A stretch of DNA of 64,000 nucleotides from Paraburkholderia phenazinium (GTDB lineage Bacteria > Pseudomonadota > Gammaproteobacteria > Burkholderiales > Burkholderiaceae): assembly GCF_900100735.1 (NCBI RefSeq), contig NZ_FNCJ01000008.1, positions 62,001 through 126,000 of the forward strand, given 5' to 3'. Below are positions 23,895 to 33,543 of the stretch, in pieces. Within the stretch, counting starts at the first letter, position 1. Every line of letters begins with the position of its first letter. Made by a program: the position numbers and the translations under genes. Below the pieces are notes generated by a model. It saw only the letters and a program-made list of their open reading frames with translations. It was not told the origin of the DNA and made no database searches.

Positions 23895-25343
23895 ATGAAC
23901 GTCTCTGACACGCCGCATGACATTGAGCGCACTGTGCTGTGCGTTTCCGCCAGGCCCGACGAAATTCTCGCCAAGTTCCTCTCCGCGTGCGGCTGGCAGG
24001 TGGTCCATGCCAAAACCACCGCCATCGCCGAGCGCATGATCGAGCGGGACAATATCAAGGTCGGCCTGATCGAATTGCCGGAAGACTGTACGACCCAGTA
24101 TCTGTCGGCCCTCGAGACATGCATGCGGCGCGGCGAGGCCAACTGGGTCGCGCAGATCGCCCCGGGCCAGGCCGAGAACGAACTGGTAGGCCGTTTTATC
24201 CTCGACTATTGCTTCGATTTCGTCACCCGCCCGTGCCTGAACGAGCGGCTCCTCTTCACGCTGGGCCATGCCCATGGCCTGTCGAACCTGCGCAAGGCCC
24301 GCGTCACGCCGGAGCCTTCGATGGGCCGGCACGAGATGGTCGGTCAGTGCGAGGCGATGCTGCAGCTCTACCGGCACATCGATAAGTGCGCAGCCACGGA
24401 TGCGCCGGTGTTTGTCGCCGGCGAATCGGGCACCGGCAAGGAATTGACGGCGCGCGCCATCCACGTGCGCTCGTCGCGCTCCGCTCAGGCCTTCGTGGCG
24501 ATCAACTGCGCGGCGATTCCACCTACCTTGCTGCAAGCCGAACTGTTCGGCCACGAACGCGGCGCCTTTACCGGCGCGGTGCAGCGCAAGACCGGGCGGA
24601 TCGAAAGCGCGCACCAGGGCACGCTGTTTCTCGACGAAATCGGCGACATGCCGCACGAGTGCCAGGCGGTGCTGCTGCGCTTCCTGCAGGAAGGCACGAT
24701 CGAGCGGCTCGGCGGCAGCAGCGAGATCAAGGTGGATGTGCGGGTTATCTCGGCCACCCACGTCGATCTGGAGAAGGCCGTCGAAGACGGGCGCTTCCGT
24801 TCCGACCTGTATCACCGCCTCTGCGTGCTGCGGCTGATCGAACCGCCGCTGCGCGAGCGGGGTGGCGATATCAAGCTGCTGGCGAACTATGCGCTCAGCA
24901 TGTACAAGCAAGACGGCGCCCGCAAGATTCGCGGCTTTTCGAGCGATGCGGTCGTCGCAATGTCCAACTATGCGTGGCCCGGCAACGTGCGCGAACTGAT
25001 CAATTGCGTGCGGCGTGCGGTCGTCATGAGCGAAGGACGGTTTATCACCGCTGCCGATCTCGGCTTGCCGCAATCCGCCAATGCGCCGGCCGTGACGCTG
25101 GCCGAAATTCGCAGCAAGGCAGAGAAGGATGCGATCGAGCAGGCCTTGCAGCGGCACGGCTACAAACTCTCGGAGGCGGCAGCCGATCTGGGCGTCTCGC
25201 GCGCCACGCTGTACCGGCTGATACATGCTAATCGCATCAATCAGGAAGGGGCCGCGGGCCGCGCGTCGGCAGACGCAGGGGCGCCGCAGGACGACGAAGA
25301 GAGTGAGCGGGAGTTACCCTCGCTCACTGTGTCGCATCATTGA
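23895..25343 (+). CDS. Sigma-54-dependent activator, VpsR-like, with degenerate receiver
   Basis: 482 residues. Residues 12-130 look like a response-regulator receiver, but the phospho-acceptor position reads GLIELPED with Glu60 instead of Asp, as in constitutively 'phosphorylated-like' or ligand-controlled homologues such as VpsR-type regulators. Residues 145-375 are the AAA+ domain: Walker A GESGTGKE (176-183), the sigma-54-contact loop GAFTGA (223-228), Walker B GTLFLDEIGD (242-251). Residues 405-440 are a Fis-type HTH (KLSEAAADLGVSRATLYRL). The protein opens sigma-54 promoters; the family in Vibrio and Burkholderia controls exopolysaccharide and biofilm genes, often with c-di-GMP. Target genes are not evident in the window. 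Confidence 0.9.
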   Translation: MNVSDTPHDIERTVLCVSARPDEILAKFLSACGWQVVHAKTTAIAERMIERDNIKVGLIELPEDCTTQYLSALETCMRRGEANWVAQIAPGQAENELVGRFILDYCFDFVTRPCLNERLLFTLGHAHGLSNLRKARVTPEPSMGRHEMVGQCEAMLQLYRHIDKCAATDAPVFVAGESGTGKELTARAIHVRSSRSAQAFVAINCAAIPPTLLQAELFGHERGAFTGAVQRKTGRIESAHQGTLFLDEIGDMPHECQAVLLRFLQEGTIERLGGSSEIKVDVRVISATHVDLEKAVEDGRFRSDLYHRLCVLRLIEPPLRERGGDIKLLANYALSMYKQDGARKIRGFSSDAVVAMSNYAWPGNVRELINCVRRAVVMSEGRFITAADLGLPQSANAPAVTLAEIRSKAEKDAIEQALQRHGYKLSEAAADLGVSRATLYRLIHANRINQEGAAGRASADAGAPQDDEESERELPSLTVSHH

Positions 25344-25362
25344 ACGAGCTGATTGAACCCGA

Positions 25363-25417
25363 AAGCCGCAGACGGCCGCGTACGTTCCTTGCGGCTTACC
25401 AGCGCCGCTGCGGCGCT
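25363..25417. terminator. Two stem-loops between convergent genes
   Basis: AAGCCGCA (25363-25370) pairs with TGCGGCTT (25390-25397), and AGCGCCG (25401-25407) with CGGCGCT (25411-25417). They separate the sigma-54 activator from the convergent patatin gene; no T-run follows. Confidence 0.45.
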
Positions 25418-26583
25418 CAGCGAGCAGTGGGATCGGCCTCGGGATCCGAGCGGTACACGGCAATGCCTTCCATCGGATCGGGCGGCTCGCGCCACGGCGC
25501 CTTCTCCAGCATGCGTACGGTGTTCTCGTAACCGGCCTTCCAGCGCCGCTGGATACCGCCCGCGGAGAAATCGATGTCCTTGTGCAGGTCGTCGCCTGTG
25601 AGGCGCGGCGCGTCGAGTTCGATCACCTGCATGGTGGTGCCGCAGCCCCAGCCGAGCAACTCCCTCACCTCTGCGGCGTCGCGCTGCTCGGCGGGAATGT
25701 AGTGCTCCAGTTCGCGAATCACGTGCCGCAGCCGGTGGATCTGCTTCTGCCGCTCGAGGTGGCTCTCGGCCCGGCTCGAATACTGAATGTCGCGTTGCCG
25801 GCTCATGGCCTGCCAGACCGACTTCGGTTCCGGTCCATGCGCCGGCCACAACTGCACCGCAAAAATCACCGAATCGCGCCGCGGATGGTCGTCGAGCACG
25901 GCTTCGAGCGGGGTATTGGAGTAGATGCCGCCGTCCCACCAGGTCTCGCCTTCCAGCCGCACGGACGGAAAACCTGGCGGAAACGCAGCCGACGCCATGA
26001 TATGGTCGACATCGAGCGGCGCGTCGCGGTTCGTGAAGTAACGCATGCGCCCGCTGCCGACGCTCACCGCGCCCACGGTCAAACGGGTCTGCTGGTTGTT
26101 CAGGTAAGCGAAATCGATCAGCGAGAGCAGCGTCTCGCGCAGCGGCTGCGTCGAATACAAGGCCGCCGGCCACATGCCGTCCGGTTCATGCAGGCCAAGC
26201 AAGGCGCTGGGGCGCGGCGCGAAGAATGCCGGGATGCCGCGCGTCATGATCGACACGTTGCGCAGCCAGGCGTCGAGGAAGGGCAGCCAGCCGGCGGTGG
26301 CGCTACCGTGATAGGCCACCTGATCCCAGAAGTGCTTGAGGCGCTCGATACGCTGTTCGGGTGGATTGCCGGCGATGATCGCACCGTTGATCGCCCCAAT
26401 CGACGTGCCGATGACCCATTCGGGCTCGATCTGCGCTTCATGCAGTGCTTCGTACACACCGGCCTGATAAGCCCCGAGCGCCCCGCCGCCCTGCAGAACG
26501 AAGACCACCTGGCCCGGCAGAGTCCCGCAAGCCGCTTGCCCGGGCGCGCCGGCGGCATGGTCGTCAGGTGCTTGCGTCGCCAT
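25417..26583 (-). CDS. Patatin-like phospholipase with DUF3734
   Basis: 388 residues from the ATG at 26583 (GGAG eight bases upstream). The catalytic Ser-Asp dyad is visible: oxyanion loop GGGALG (32-37), nucleophile elbow GTSIG (Ser61) and WWDGG (Asp near 208). The C-terminal 120 residues, containing RQRDIQYSSRAESHLERQKQIHRLR and ending near PMEGIAVYRSDPEAD, match the DUF3734 extension found in a bacterial patatin subfamily. Such proteins hydrolyse acyl chains from phospholipids and, in Burkholderiaceae, have been linked to polyhydroxyalkanoate granules; no signal peptide is present, consistent with a cytoplasmic role. Confidence 0.92.
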   Translation of the reverse strand: MATQAPDDHAAGAPGQAACGTLPGQVVFVLQGGGALGAYQAGVYEALHEAQIEPEWVIGTSIGAINGAIIAGNPPEQRIERLKHFWDQVAYHGSATAGWLPFLDAWLRNVSIMTRGIPAFFAPRPSALLGLHEPDGMWPAALYSTQPLRETLLSLIDFAYLNNQQTRLTVGAVSVGSGRMRYFTNRDAPLDVDHIMASAAFPPGFPSVRLEGETWWDGGIYSNTPLEAVLDDHPRRDSVIFAVQLWPAHGPEPKSVWQAMSRQRDIQYSSRAESHLERQKQIHRLRHVIRELEHYIPAEQRDAAEVRELLGWGCGTTMQVIELDAPRLTGDDLHKDIDFSAGGIQRRWKAGYENTVRMLEKAPWREPPDPMEGIAVYRSDPEADPTAR

Positions 26584-26887
26584 GGTGTTTCTCCGTGGGT
26601 GGAGCGTCGATAATGGCACGCGTGCATGACAACACGCAATGCAGGAACACCCCTCGTGGACGGCGCGCTCGGCGCACCGCGCGGTCCGGGACGGGCATAA
26701 TCGACGCCTGAGCCCTGCTTACGATTCACCGACATAACCGGGGGAGTGACTGATTGATACCCGATCCGTCCCCGTCGTGCGGAACTTGTGTAGCTGGGCC
26801 GCTGTCGTCTTATATCTCCGTCATTTCGGCCGAACCGGCCTGTATCCGGACGGCGCCGCGCCGCACGGCCGTCCTGCTGATTCCCCT
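26584..26887. other. Divergent intergenic region with a candidate promoter for the MscS gene
   Basis: TTGTGT (26786-26791) and TTATAT (26810-26815) with an 18-base spacer could drive the channel gene at 26888. A TTCGGCCGAA palindrome lies just downstream, near 26825. No coding frame is convincing. Confidence 0.4.
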
Positions 26888-29413
26888 ATGCGCAAACTAC
26901 TTGTCGTCTGGTTTCTGATTCTGTGCGCCGTACCGGCCCTTGCCGCACCTGCGCAGCCCGCCGCAGCCGCGCCCCATCCTGCTGTCACGCTGACGCCGGA
27001 GCAGGCCCGCGAGGCGCTGGCCGTCCTCAACGATCCGCAACGGCGGGCGCAGATCGAGGACACGCTGCATGCGATCGCCGCTGCCGGTGCGCTCAGCGCC
27101 CCCGCGCCTGCCTCTGCCGCAGCGCTCGCTTCCGCGCCGGCGGCGGCAAGCGGCGCGGCCGCCACGGTCCATGAGGCGTTCGAGTCGAATGGCCTGGCCT
27201 CGCAACTGGCGCGCCAAGGTGCACATGGCGCCGTGCAGGTAGCGCTCGCGCTGCGCCGCTCGTTGGCGGCCCTGCTGGACATGTCGTCCGTGCGGTTCTG
27301 GTGGACCGATCTGATGAGCAGCCCGCAACATCGGGCGGAGCTGGGCAGCATTGTGCTGACGCTGCTGGGCGCCCTGCTGCCCGCTCTCGCGCTCGAGTGG
27401 CTGGCACGCCGCCTGCTACGGCGCGCTATTCACGCACTGGCGATCCGCCGCAACGTCGATCCGCGTGAGCTGTTCTTCGACGAACCCTCCGAGGTCACGC
27501 AGGCGGCCGACGCTGCGGCCTCTGCGGCAGCGACAGCGACAGCGGCAGCAGCCGCTCCCGCTGCACCGCCGTCGAGCGACACGTCGGTCAAGCGCCACGC
27601 CGCGCATCACTACTCGCTGCTGCGCCGTTTGCCGCGCGCCGCATTGCGCATGCTGGTCCGGTTCGTACCGCTCGCCGTATTCATCGGCGCAGCGAGCCTG
27701 CTGATGTCTATCCTCACCGACGACGGCACACCGCAAGACCACGCGCTCGATTCGATCATCGACATCTACGTCCTGTGCCGCCTGATCGTGATCGTCAGCG
27801 GCTTCTTCCTGCAGCCCGACGCCCCACGTCTGCGTCTGCTGCAGATGGGCACCACGTGGGCGGCCTTTACACAGCGCTGGGTGGTAACGATCGTCAGCGT
27901 GGTCGGCGCCGGCTCGGCGCTCGCCGAAACCGCGGTGGCGCTCGGCCTCAACGAAGCGGCCCATCTCGCATTGATGAAGGTAGTCGCACTGATCGGCCAC
28001 GTCATGATCTCGCTGCTGATCCTGCAATGCCGCCGGCCGGTTGCCCGACGCATCCGGGCCCATTGTGCCGCGAGCCGTTCTCTGGCGGTGTTCGGCAATG
28101 CACTGGCCGACTCGTGGGCTACCGTCAGCGTGTTCGCGGTAATGGCGCTGTGGTTCGTGTGGGCGCTCGACGTGCGCAACGGCTATCACGCGCTGGTGCA
28201 TCTCGGCGGCATCTCGATTGCGGTGCTGGTCGGCGCACGAGTCCTGTCGATCGTGATCTTCGGCGCGCTTGCGCGGCTGTTCGACAGCCAGGACGGCCAG
28301 ACCAACGACTCCCTCGTGCATCAACACGCGTACCGCTATTACCCGTTGCTGCGCCGCATCGTCTCGTCGGTGGTCGGCGCCGCTACGGTGCTCGTCCTGC
28401 TGCAGGTGTGGGATGCGAACGTGCGGGTGCTGTTCGAAAGCGGCACCATCGGCCACCGGCTCGCTTCCGCGCTCATTACGATTGCGGTGGCCGCCGGCGT
28501 CGCGCTGTTCGTCTGGGAAGCGGCCAATGTCGCCGTCGAGCGACGTCTGCACAAGTGGACCACCGCCGGCGATCTGGTGCGCGCCGCCCGCTTGCGCACG
28601 CTGTTACCAATGCTACGCAGCCTGCTGTTCGTCGTGATCGCGCTGGTGGTGGTGCTGACCGGCCTCAGCGAACTCGGCGTGAACATCGGGCCGCTGCTCG
28701 CCGGCGCCAGTATCTTCGGTGTGGCGCTCGGCTTCGGTTCGCAAAAGCTGGTGCAGGATTTCATCACCGGGATCTTCCTGCTGATGGAGAACGCCATGCA
28801 GGTAGGCGACTGGGTGACGCTCGCCGGCGTATCGGGCACGGTCGAATATCTGTCGATCCGCACCGTGCGGCTACGCGGCGGCGACGGCTCGCTCTACACG
28901 GTGCCGTTCAGTTCGGTGTCGACGGTCAACAACACCAATCGCGGCCTCGGCAACGCGGCGGTCAAGGTCAGCATCATCTATGGCCAGGATGTAGAGCTGG
29001 CGATTGCGACGCTCAAGGAAATCGGTGCGTCGTTGCGCGACGACCCGCAGTTCAAGGACGGCATTCTGTCCGACTTCGCATTCTGGGGCGTGGATTCGGT
29101 GGACGGCGCCGCGGTCACGCTGACCGGGCAGATCCAGTGCCGCGACAGCGGACGCTGGGGGGTGCAGCGCGAATTCAACCGGCGCGTACTCGACCTGTTT
29201 CAGGCACGCGGCATCCAGATCGCCAATCCGCAGCGGACGGTGTTCGTGCGGGGCGATGCTCAGGCGGCGACGGCGGAGCCGCAAGAGACGGCTGCAGGAG
29301 ATCCGCTTGCGTCTGAGGCGCCGGCGGCAGCGCCAAGCTCAACACCCGCGCCGACACCAGCGCCAGCAGCGGCGCAAGTGCAGGCAGATTCGCCGAAGCG
29401 CTCCGCTTCCTGA
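26888..29413 (+). CDS. MscS-family mechanosensitive channel, large YbiO-like type
   Basis: 841 residues from the ATG at 26888, where a typical signal peptide starts (MRKLLVVWFLILCAVPALA); a GTG 111 bases upstream is in frame but would bury the signal. An N-terminal periplasmic Ala/Pro-rich region (20-125) is followed by about ten membrane segments, interrupted by an Ala-rich loop (about 205-230). The MscS core is near 600-740: pore helix region with LLAGASIFGVALGFGSQKLVQDFITG and the beta domain MQVGDWVTLAGVSGTVEYLSIRTVRLR. The architecture resembles moderate-conductance YbiO/YjeP-type channels, which release solutes from the cytoplasm on hypo-osmotic shock. The C-terminal 60 residues are an Ala/Pro-rich tail. 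It converges with the helicase gene, two bases away. Confidence 0.92.
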   Translation: MRKLLVVWFLILCAVPALAAPAQPAAAAPHPAVTLTPEQAREALAVLNDPQRRAQIEDTLHAIAAAGALSAPAPASAAALASAPAAASGAAATVHEAFESNGLASQLARQGAHGAVQVALALRRSLAALLDMSSVRFWWTDLMSSPQHRAELGSIVLTLLGALLPALALEWLARRLLRRAIHALAIRRNVDPRELFFDEPSEVTQAADAAASAAATATAAAAAPAAPPSSDTSVKRHAAHHYSLLRRLPRAALRMLVRFVPLAVFIGAASLLMSILTDDGTPQDHALDSIIDIYVLCRLIVIVSGFFLQPDAPRLRLLQMGTTWAAFTQRWVVTIVSVVGAGSALAETAVALGLNEAAHLALMKVVALIGHVMISLLILQCRRPVARRIRAHCAASRSLAVFGNALADSWATVSVFAVMALWFVWALDVRNGYHALVHLGGISIAVLVGARVLSIVIFGALARLFDSQDGQTNDSLVHQHAYRYYPLLRRIVSSVVGAATVLVLLQVWDANVRVLFESGTIGHRLASALITIAVAAGVALFVWEAANVAVERRLHKWTTAGDLVRAARLRTLLPMLRSLLFVVIALVVVLTGLSELGVNIGPLLAGASIFGVALGFGSQKLVQDFITGIFLLMENAMQVGDWVTLAGVSGTVEYLSIRTVRLRGGDGSLYTVPFSSVSTVNNTNRGLGNAAVKVSIIYGQDVELAIATLKEIGASLRDDPQFKDGILSDFAFWGVDSVDGAAVTLTGQIQCRDSGRWGVQREFNRRVLDLFQARGIQIANPQRTVFVRGDAQAATAEPQETAAGDPLASEAPAAAPSSTPAPTPAPAAAQVQADSPKRSAS

Positions 29414-29415
29414 GC

Positions 29416-31740
29416 TTACGGCACCTGCCACCAGCGGGGCAGCAAGCGGCGCACCTCGGGGCGGCGGTAGCGGTCGTCGATCAGATGGACGACGCCTACA
29501 TCCTGCTCCGTGCGAATCACCCGCCCCGCTGCCTGCACTACCTTCTGCAGGCCCGGATACAGATACATGTAGTCGTAGCCGTTGCCGAACTTCGCCTCCA
29601 TGGTGCGGCGCATCTGCTCGTTGACGTCGTTCATCTGCGGCAGGCCGAGCGTGGCGATAAAGGCGCCGATCAGTTGTTCGCCCACCAGGTCGACGCCCTC
29701 CGAAAACGCCCCGCCCAGCACCGCAAAGCCGACACCGCGGCCCATCGCTCTGAAGCGCGCCAGAAAGGCTTCGCGCGCGGCCTCGTCCATGCCCTGCTCT
29801 TGCACCCACACCGGCAGCTCCGGATAACGTTCGCGCATCAACGCCACCACGCGCTGCAGATAATCGAAACTGCTCAGGAAACCCAGGTAATTGCCGGGCT
29901 GGGCGGCGTACTGCTGCGCGATCAGATCGACGATCGGTACGAGCGAGCGCTCGCGGTCGCGCCAGCGGGTCGACACGTGACCGGCCACGTGCACCTTCAG
30001 TTGCTCCGCGCGAAACGGCCCCTCGACGTCGAGCCAGCGCGTCTCTTCCGGCAGCCCGAGCGTATCGCGATAGAAATGATGCGGGCTGAGCGTGCCCGAG
30101 AACATCACCGTGGTGCGCGCCGCTGCATAGCGCGGGGCGAGGAACGGCGCGGGAATCACGTTGCGTACGCACAGGGTCGAGGCGGTTTTCGGACGGGCGG
30201 CAAAGCGGTCCGGCGCGAGCGTTGCGTCGAACACCGAGTGCTCGCCGAACTGCTCGGCGAGCGAGACGAAATGCATCGCGTCGAAATAGAAACGCAGTTG
30301 GGTTTCGTCGATCGACAGCGGCGCTTCGGCTAGCTGCTCGGTGACCGCGCCGATCAGGTTTTGCGCAGCGCTCAACAGACGCGGCGGAATGTCCGGATGC
30401 ACCTGGTAGGCATCGGTCTGCGCACGATTCAAGGCATTCCACTCGCGGTTCAGCCGTTCGAGCGGCTTGCGCAGCCCAGCGGGTGCGCTCTTACGGGCGG
30501 CCCGGAACGCCGTTTGTTCCAGCGAAGCCGTGTACATGCGACGCGCCCGGTCGAGCAGGTTGTGCGCTTCGTCGACCAGCACCGCGACCCGCCACTGGTT
30601 CATCTGCGTGAGCGCATACAGCAGCGCGCTGCTGTCGTAGTAGTAGTTGTAGTCGCCCACCACCACGTCGCTCCAGCGCGCGAGTTCCTGTGCGAGATAG
30701 TACGGACAGACGTCATGCGCGAGCGCCGCCGTGCGGACCGCCGCCCGGTCCAGGCGATTCCCGGCCAGCGCCATGCTGCGGGCGGCGTCGAGTCGGTCGT
30801 AGAAGCCGCGAGCGAGCGGGCAAGAGTCGCCGTGGCAGGCCTTGTCGGGGTGCTCGCAAGCTTTGTCGCGGGCGACCAGTTCCAGCGTGCGTAGCGGTAG
30901 AGGTGACGTGGCGGCGGGGCTCGTGGCGGCGGTGTCGAGGCTTGCAGCAGCGTCCGCTGCGGACGCGGCGCTGGCGTGCAGCGTCTCGATCGCATCCAGC
31001 GCGAGGGCACGCCCCGGCGTTTTCGCGGTCAGGAAGAAGATCCGCTCCACCTGATCCTCGGCGCAAGCCTTCAACAGCGGAAAAATCGTCGCAAGCGTCT
31101 TGCCGATGCCGGTTGGCGCTTGCGCCATCAGATTCTGCCCGTCGCGCGCGGCACGATAGGCGGAGACCGCCAGCTCACGCTGACCACTGCGGAACTGGCC
31201 ATGCGGAAACGCCAGCGTGCTCAAGGCTGCGTTGCGTGCGCTGCGGTGCGCTTCCTCTTGCATCGCCCACCCGATAAACCGTTCGCACTGCTCGACAAAG
31301 AACGCCTCCAGCGCAGCCGCACTATGCAACTGCGTCAGGATGGTTTCCTTCTGGCTGGCGATGTCGAAGTACACCAGCGCGACGTGCAGTTCGGCAAGCC
31401 CGCGTGTCTGGCACAGCAGATGCCCGTAGACGAGCGCCTGGGCCCAATGCAGCACGCGATGATTGTCCGGCATCGCCTCGAGATCGCCGCGATAGGTCTT
31501 GACCTCCTCGAGCCGGTTGAGCCTGGCATCGTAGCCGTCGGCCCGGCCGCGCACGCTCAGGCTGCGGTGCGTGCCGGCGAGTGTGATTTCCGCTTCGTAG
31601 CCGCTGCCGCGCCGCGAAGCCACGGTGGCGTGCCCGGCAATCCCTTCCGACGCCGTGGGCGCAGGGGTAAAGCGCAGGTCGAGATCGCCCCGCCGCGCGG
31701 TGAACTCGCACATCGCCCGCACCGCCACCACGTAGCTCAT
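29416..31740 (-). CDS. RecB-like nuclease fused to XPD/DinG-type Fe-S helicase
   Basis: 774 residues from the ATG at 31740, which overlaps the TGA of the FAN1-like gene by four bases. Residues 10-150 are a PD-(D/E)XK nuclease module of the RecB/Cas4 type: D68 (RADGYD), E79-V-K81 and Q101-x3-Y105. The helicase follows: Walker A QAPTGIGKT (207-215), four cysteines placed as an XPD-type Fe-S cluster (C295, C302, C307, C345), DEAH box at 390-393, and a C-terminal motif VI QAAGRVIRTEQD. XPD/DinG helicases unwind 5'-to-3' and act in repair. Co-transcription with a FAN1 nuclease and the LexA box at 33544 point to SOS-induced repair, possibly of interstrand crosslinks. Confidence 0.9.
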   Translation of the reverse strand: MSYVVAVRAMCEFTARRGDLDLRFTPAPTASEGIAGHATVASRRGSGYEAEITLAGTHRSLSVRGRADGYDARLNRLEEVKTYRGDLEAMPDNHRVLHWAQALVYGHLLCQTRGLAELHVALVYFDIASQKETILTQLHSAAALEAFFVEQCERFIGWAMQEEAHRSARNAALSTLAFPHGQFRSGQRELAVSAYRAARDGQNLMAQAPTGIGKTLATIFPLLKACAEDQVERIFFLTAKTPGRALALDAIETLHASAASAADAAASLDTAATSPAATSPLPLRTLELVARDKACEHPDKACHGDSCPLARGFYDRLDAARSMALAGNRLDRAAVRTAALAHDVCPYYLAQELARWSDVVVGDYNYYYDSSALLYALTQMNQWRVAVLVDEAHNLLDRARRMYTASLEQTAFRAARKSAPAGLRKPLERLNREWNALNRAQTDAYQVHPDIPPRLLSAAQNLIGAVTEQLAEAPLSIDETQLRFYFDAMHFVSLAEQFGEHSVFDATLAPDRFAARPKTASTLCVRNVIPAPFLAPRYAAARTTVMFSGTLSPHHFYRDTLGLPEETRWLDVEGPFRAEQLKVHVAGHVSTRWRDRERSLVPIVDLIAQQYAAQPGNYLGFLSSFDYLQRVVALMRERYPELPVWVQEQGMDEAAREAFLARFRAMGRGVGFAVLGGAFSEGVDLVGEQLIGAFIATLGLPQMNDVNEQMRRTMEAKFGNGYDYMYLYPGLQKVVQAAGRVIRTEQDVGVVHLIDDRYRRPEVRRLLPRWWQVP

Positions 31741-33518
31741 GCGGCAGCCTCGTCGCCGGTTGCAAGTGCGTCGTCGGCCCAGCGAACGTCGAGCACCCGC
31801 ACCGGCATGCTGTGCTGTGCGCAGTATTCCAGCCAACGGATCTGGTTGTCCTGCAGACGATCGCCTGGGCCCTTCACCTCGATCAACTCGTAGCGCCGCT
31901 CGGCCGGCCAGAATCGCACCAGATCGGGCAGACCGGAGCGGTTGCTGCGGATATCGCGCAGTAAGCGCTCGAACCACAGTTTCAGATGCGCGGCCGGCAG
32001 ACGGTCGAGTGCCTGCGTGATCAGTTCGGGTGTGAGGACACCCCAGAACACAAACGGCGACTGCAGCCCGGCTTTGCTCTCGAGGTGCCGCAGGATCGTC
32101 TCGCGATATACCCCTGTGTCGAGCTGCGCGAGGCAGGCGTCGAACTGGGCGGCGCGGCGCGTATGGAAATCGGGCGCATGGAGATCGGCTGGGCCGCGCT
32201 GGAACGGATGGAAGAACGCACCCGGAATCGCCGCAAAAACCGGCTCCCAGCACAGCAGACCGAAAAGCGAGTTGATCAGCGCGTTCTCGACGTAATGGAC
32301 CGGCGCCTCTGCGCTGCTCAGGTGGTCGCGCGCCGCATATTCGACGGCAAACGGTGCGGCGGGCCTCACCAATACCAGCGCACTGCGCTCGATGCGGCGC
32401 GCCACAGCTGCCTTCGCAACTGGGTGGCCCAAGCGGCGCTGCAAGCGCGGCAGCATGCGCACCACGCGCTGCCGCTCCTCTTCGCTTTCCGGCGCTTCGG
32501 CTCCCTGCAACGCCAGCGTCAAAGCCGCCTCGAAACGGCCGCAGCGCTCCAGCACCCGCATGCGCCGATGACGTGCCCCCGGCCACCTGCAAGCGCCATA
32601 GACGGTGAGCGCCGTGTCCCACTGCTGATAACGCTCGCAATGCTGGCCGATGAGAAACAGCAGCTTGGCGCGGCGAGTTTCGAGCCACGGGTTGGTGGTT
32701 TCGATGGCGTGGATTTCGGCAAGCAACGGCTCGATGGGTTCGCCCTCCGCAAGCGTTTCAAGCGTTTCCCGGCAGGCTTGCAAGGCGAGATAGCCATCCA
32801 CATCTGCACGCTGACGGAAGGCCCGCGACGACGGTGCGAAGGCCACCGTTTCGTACTGGAACACGCCGAGGTCGGCGAGGACGAATTCCGACCAGTCCTG
32901 GTGCATGTTGCCGAAGAACATTAGCCGCAGACGCTCGCACAGCGGCGCGATGGCGACATGGAAAACCTGGTCGGTGGACTGCGGGTTCCAGACATCAAAG
33001 GGACGCGGGTCGCCGTGCGTGGCTCGCAGCCCGTCGAGCAAATCCGACTTGCGGCTACCCTTGCGCGCGAGGATGCCGGCGAACATCTGCACTAGCTCGG
33101 GGCGGGTGGCGAGCGCGAACAACTCATCGAGACTCAGGTGCGGCGCGGGATCGATCCAGCCGAGCGCGACCAGCGGCGCAGCGGCGTGCAGCGGACAGCC
33201 GATCTCCTCGTAGCTCAGGCGGCTCGCCCTGAACAACGTGCCTTTGCGCATCAGCATTCGGACCAGCAAGGCCCGTGAGGTTTGGGGCAGGCTGCGGAAG
33301 GCTTCGAGGAAACTGCGTTCGTCAGGGCTAAAGATGTCGTCATAGCGCCCGGCGAGCCATGCCAGCGCCCGCTCGAAATTCAGCAGGTAGTACAGGGCGG
33401 CGGGCGAGACGGGTTGCGGCGCGGAGGAGGTTCCGGAGACGTTAGCAGTAGCCGAAGGCGCGCCGGCGACAGCGAAAGGAACCTCAGCAGGAGCGACGGA
33501 AGGCGCGTCAGGGAGCAT
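31737..33518 (-). CDS. FAN1-like nuclease (VRR-NUC domain)
   Basis: 593 residues. The C-terminal VRR-NUC domain has the catalytic set D532 (GLPDLV), E547-V-K549 (IEVKGPGD) and Q556 downstream, a PD-(D/E)XK nuclease. The long N-terminal part has the FAN1-type SAP-like region (about 50-130, with YLLNFERALAWLAGRYDDIF) and a helical TPR-like middle (250-350). FAN1 proteins are structure-specific nucleases cutting 5' flaps and unhooking DNA interstrand crosslinks; bacterial homologues are known from Pseudomonas. The gene is first in a two-gene operon with the nuclease-helicase, translationally coupled by an ATGA overlap, and has a LexA box 26 bases upstream of its start. Confidence 0.92.
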   Translation of the reverse strand: MLPDAPSVAPAEVPFAVAGAPSATANVSGTSSAPQPVSPAALYYLLNFERALAWLAGRYDDIFSPDERSFLEAFRSLPQTSRALLVRMLMRKGTLFRASRLSYEEIGCPLHAAAPLVALGWIDPAPHLSLDELFALATRPELVQMFAGILARKGSRKSDLLDGLRATHGDPRPFDVWNPQSTDQVFHVAIAPLCERLRLMFFGNMHQDWSEFVLADLGVFQYETVAFAPSSRAFRQRADVDGYLALQACRETLETLAEGEPIEPLLAEIHAIETTNPWLETRRAKLLFLIGQHCERYQQWDTALTVYGACRWPGARHRRMRVLERCGRFEAALTLALQGAEAPESEEERQRVVRMLPRLQRRLGHPVAKAAVARRIERSALVLVRPAAPFAVEYAARDHLSSAEAPVHYVENALINSLFGLLCWEPVFAAIPGAFFHPFQRGPADLHAPDFHTRRAAQFDACLAQLDTGVYRETILRHLESKAGLQSPFVFWGVLTPELITQALDRLPAAHLKLWFERLLRDIRSNRSGLPDLVRFWPAERRYELIEVKGPGDRLQDNQIRWLEYCAQHSMPVRVLDVRWADDALATGDEAAA

Positions 33519-33543
33519 CTGTCACCAAAGGCAATCACGGGGG

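Noticed and set aside
23826..25226. 466-codon open frame antisense to the sigma-54 activator
   Set aside because: Shadow; the plus-strand product has all AAA+ motifs.
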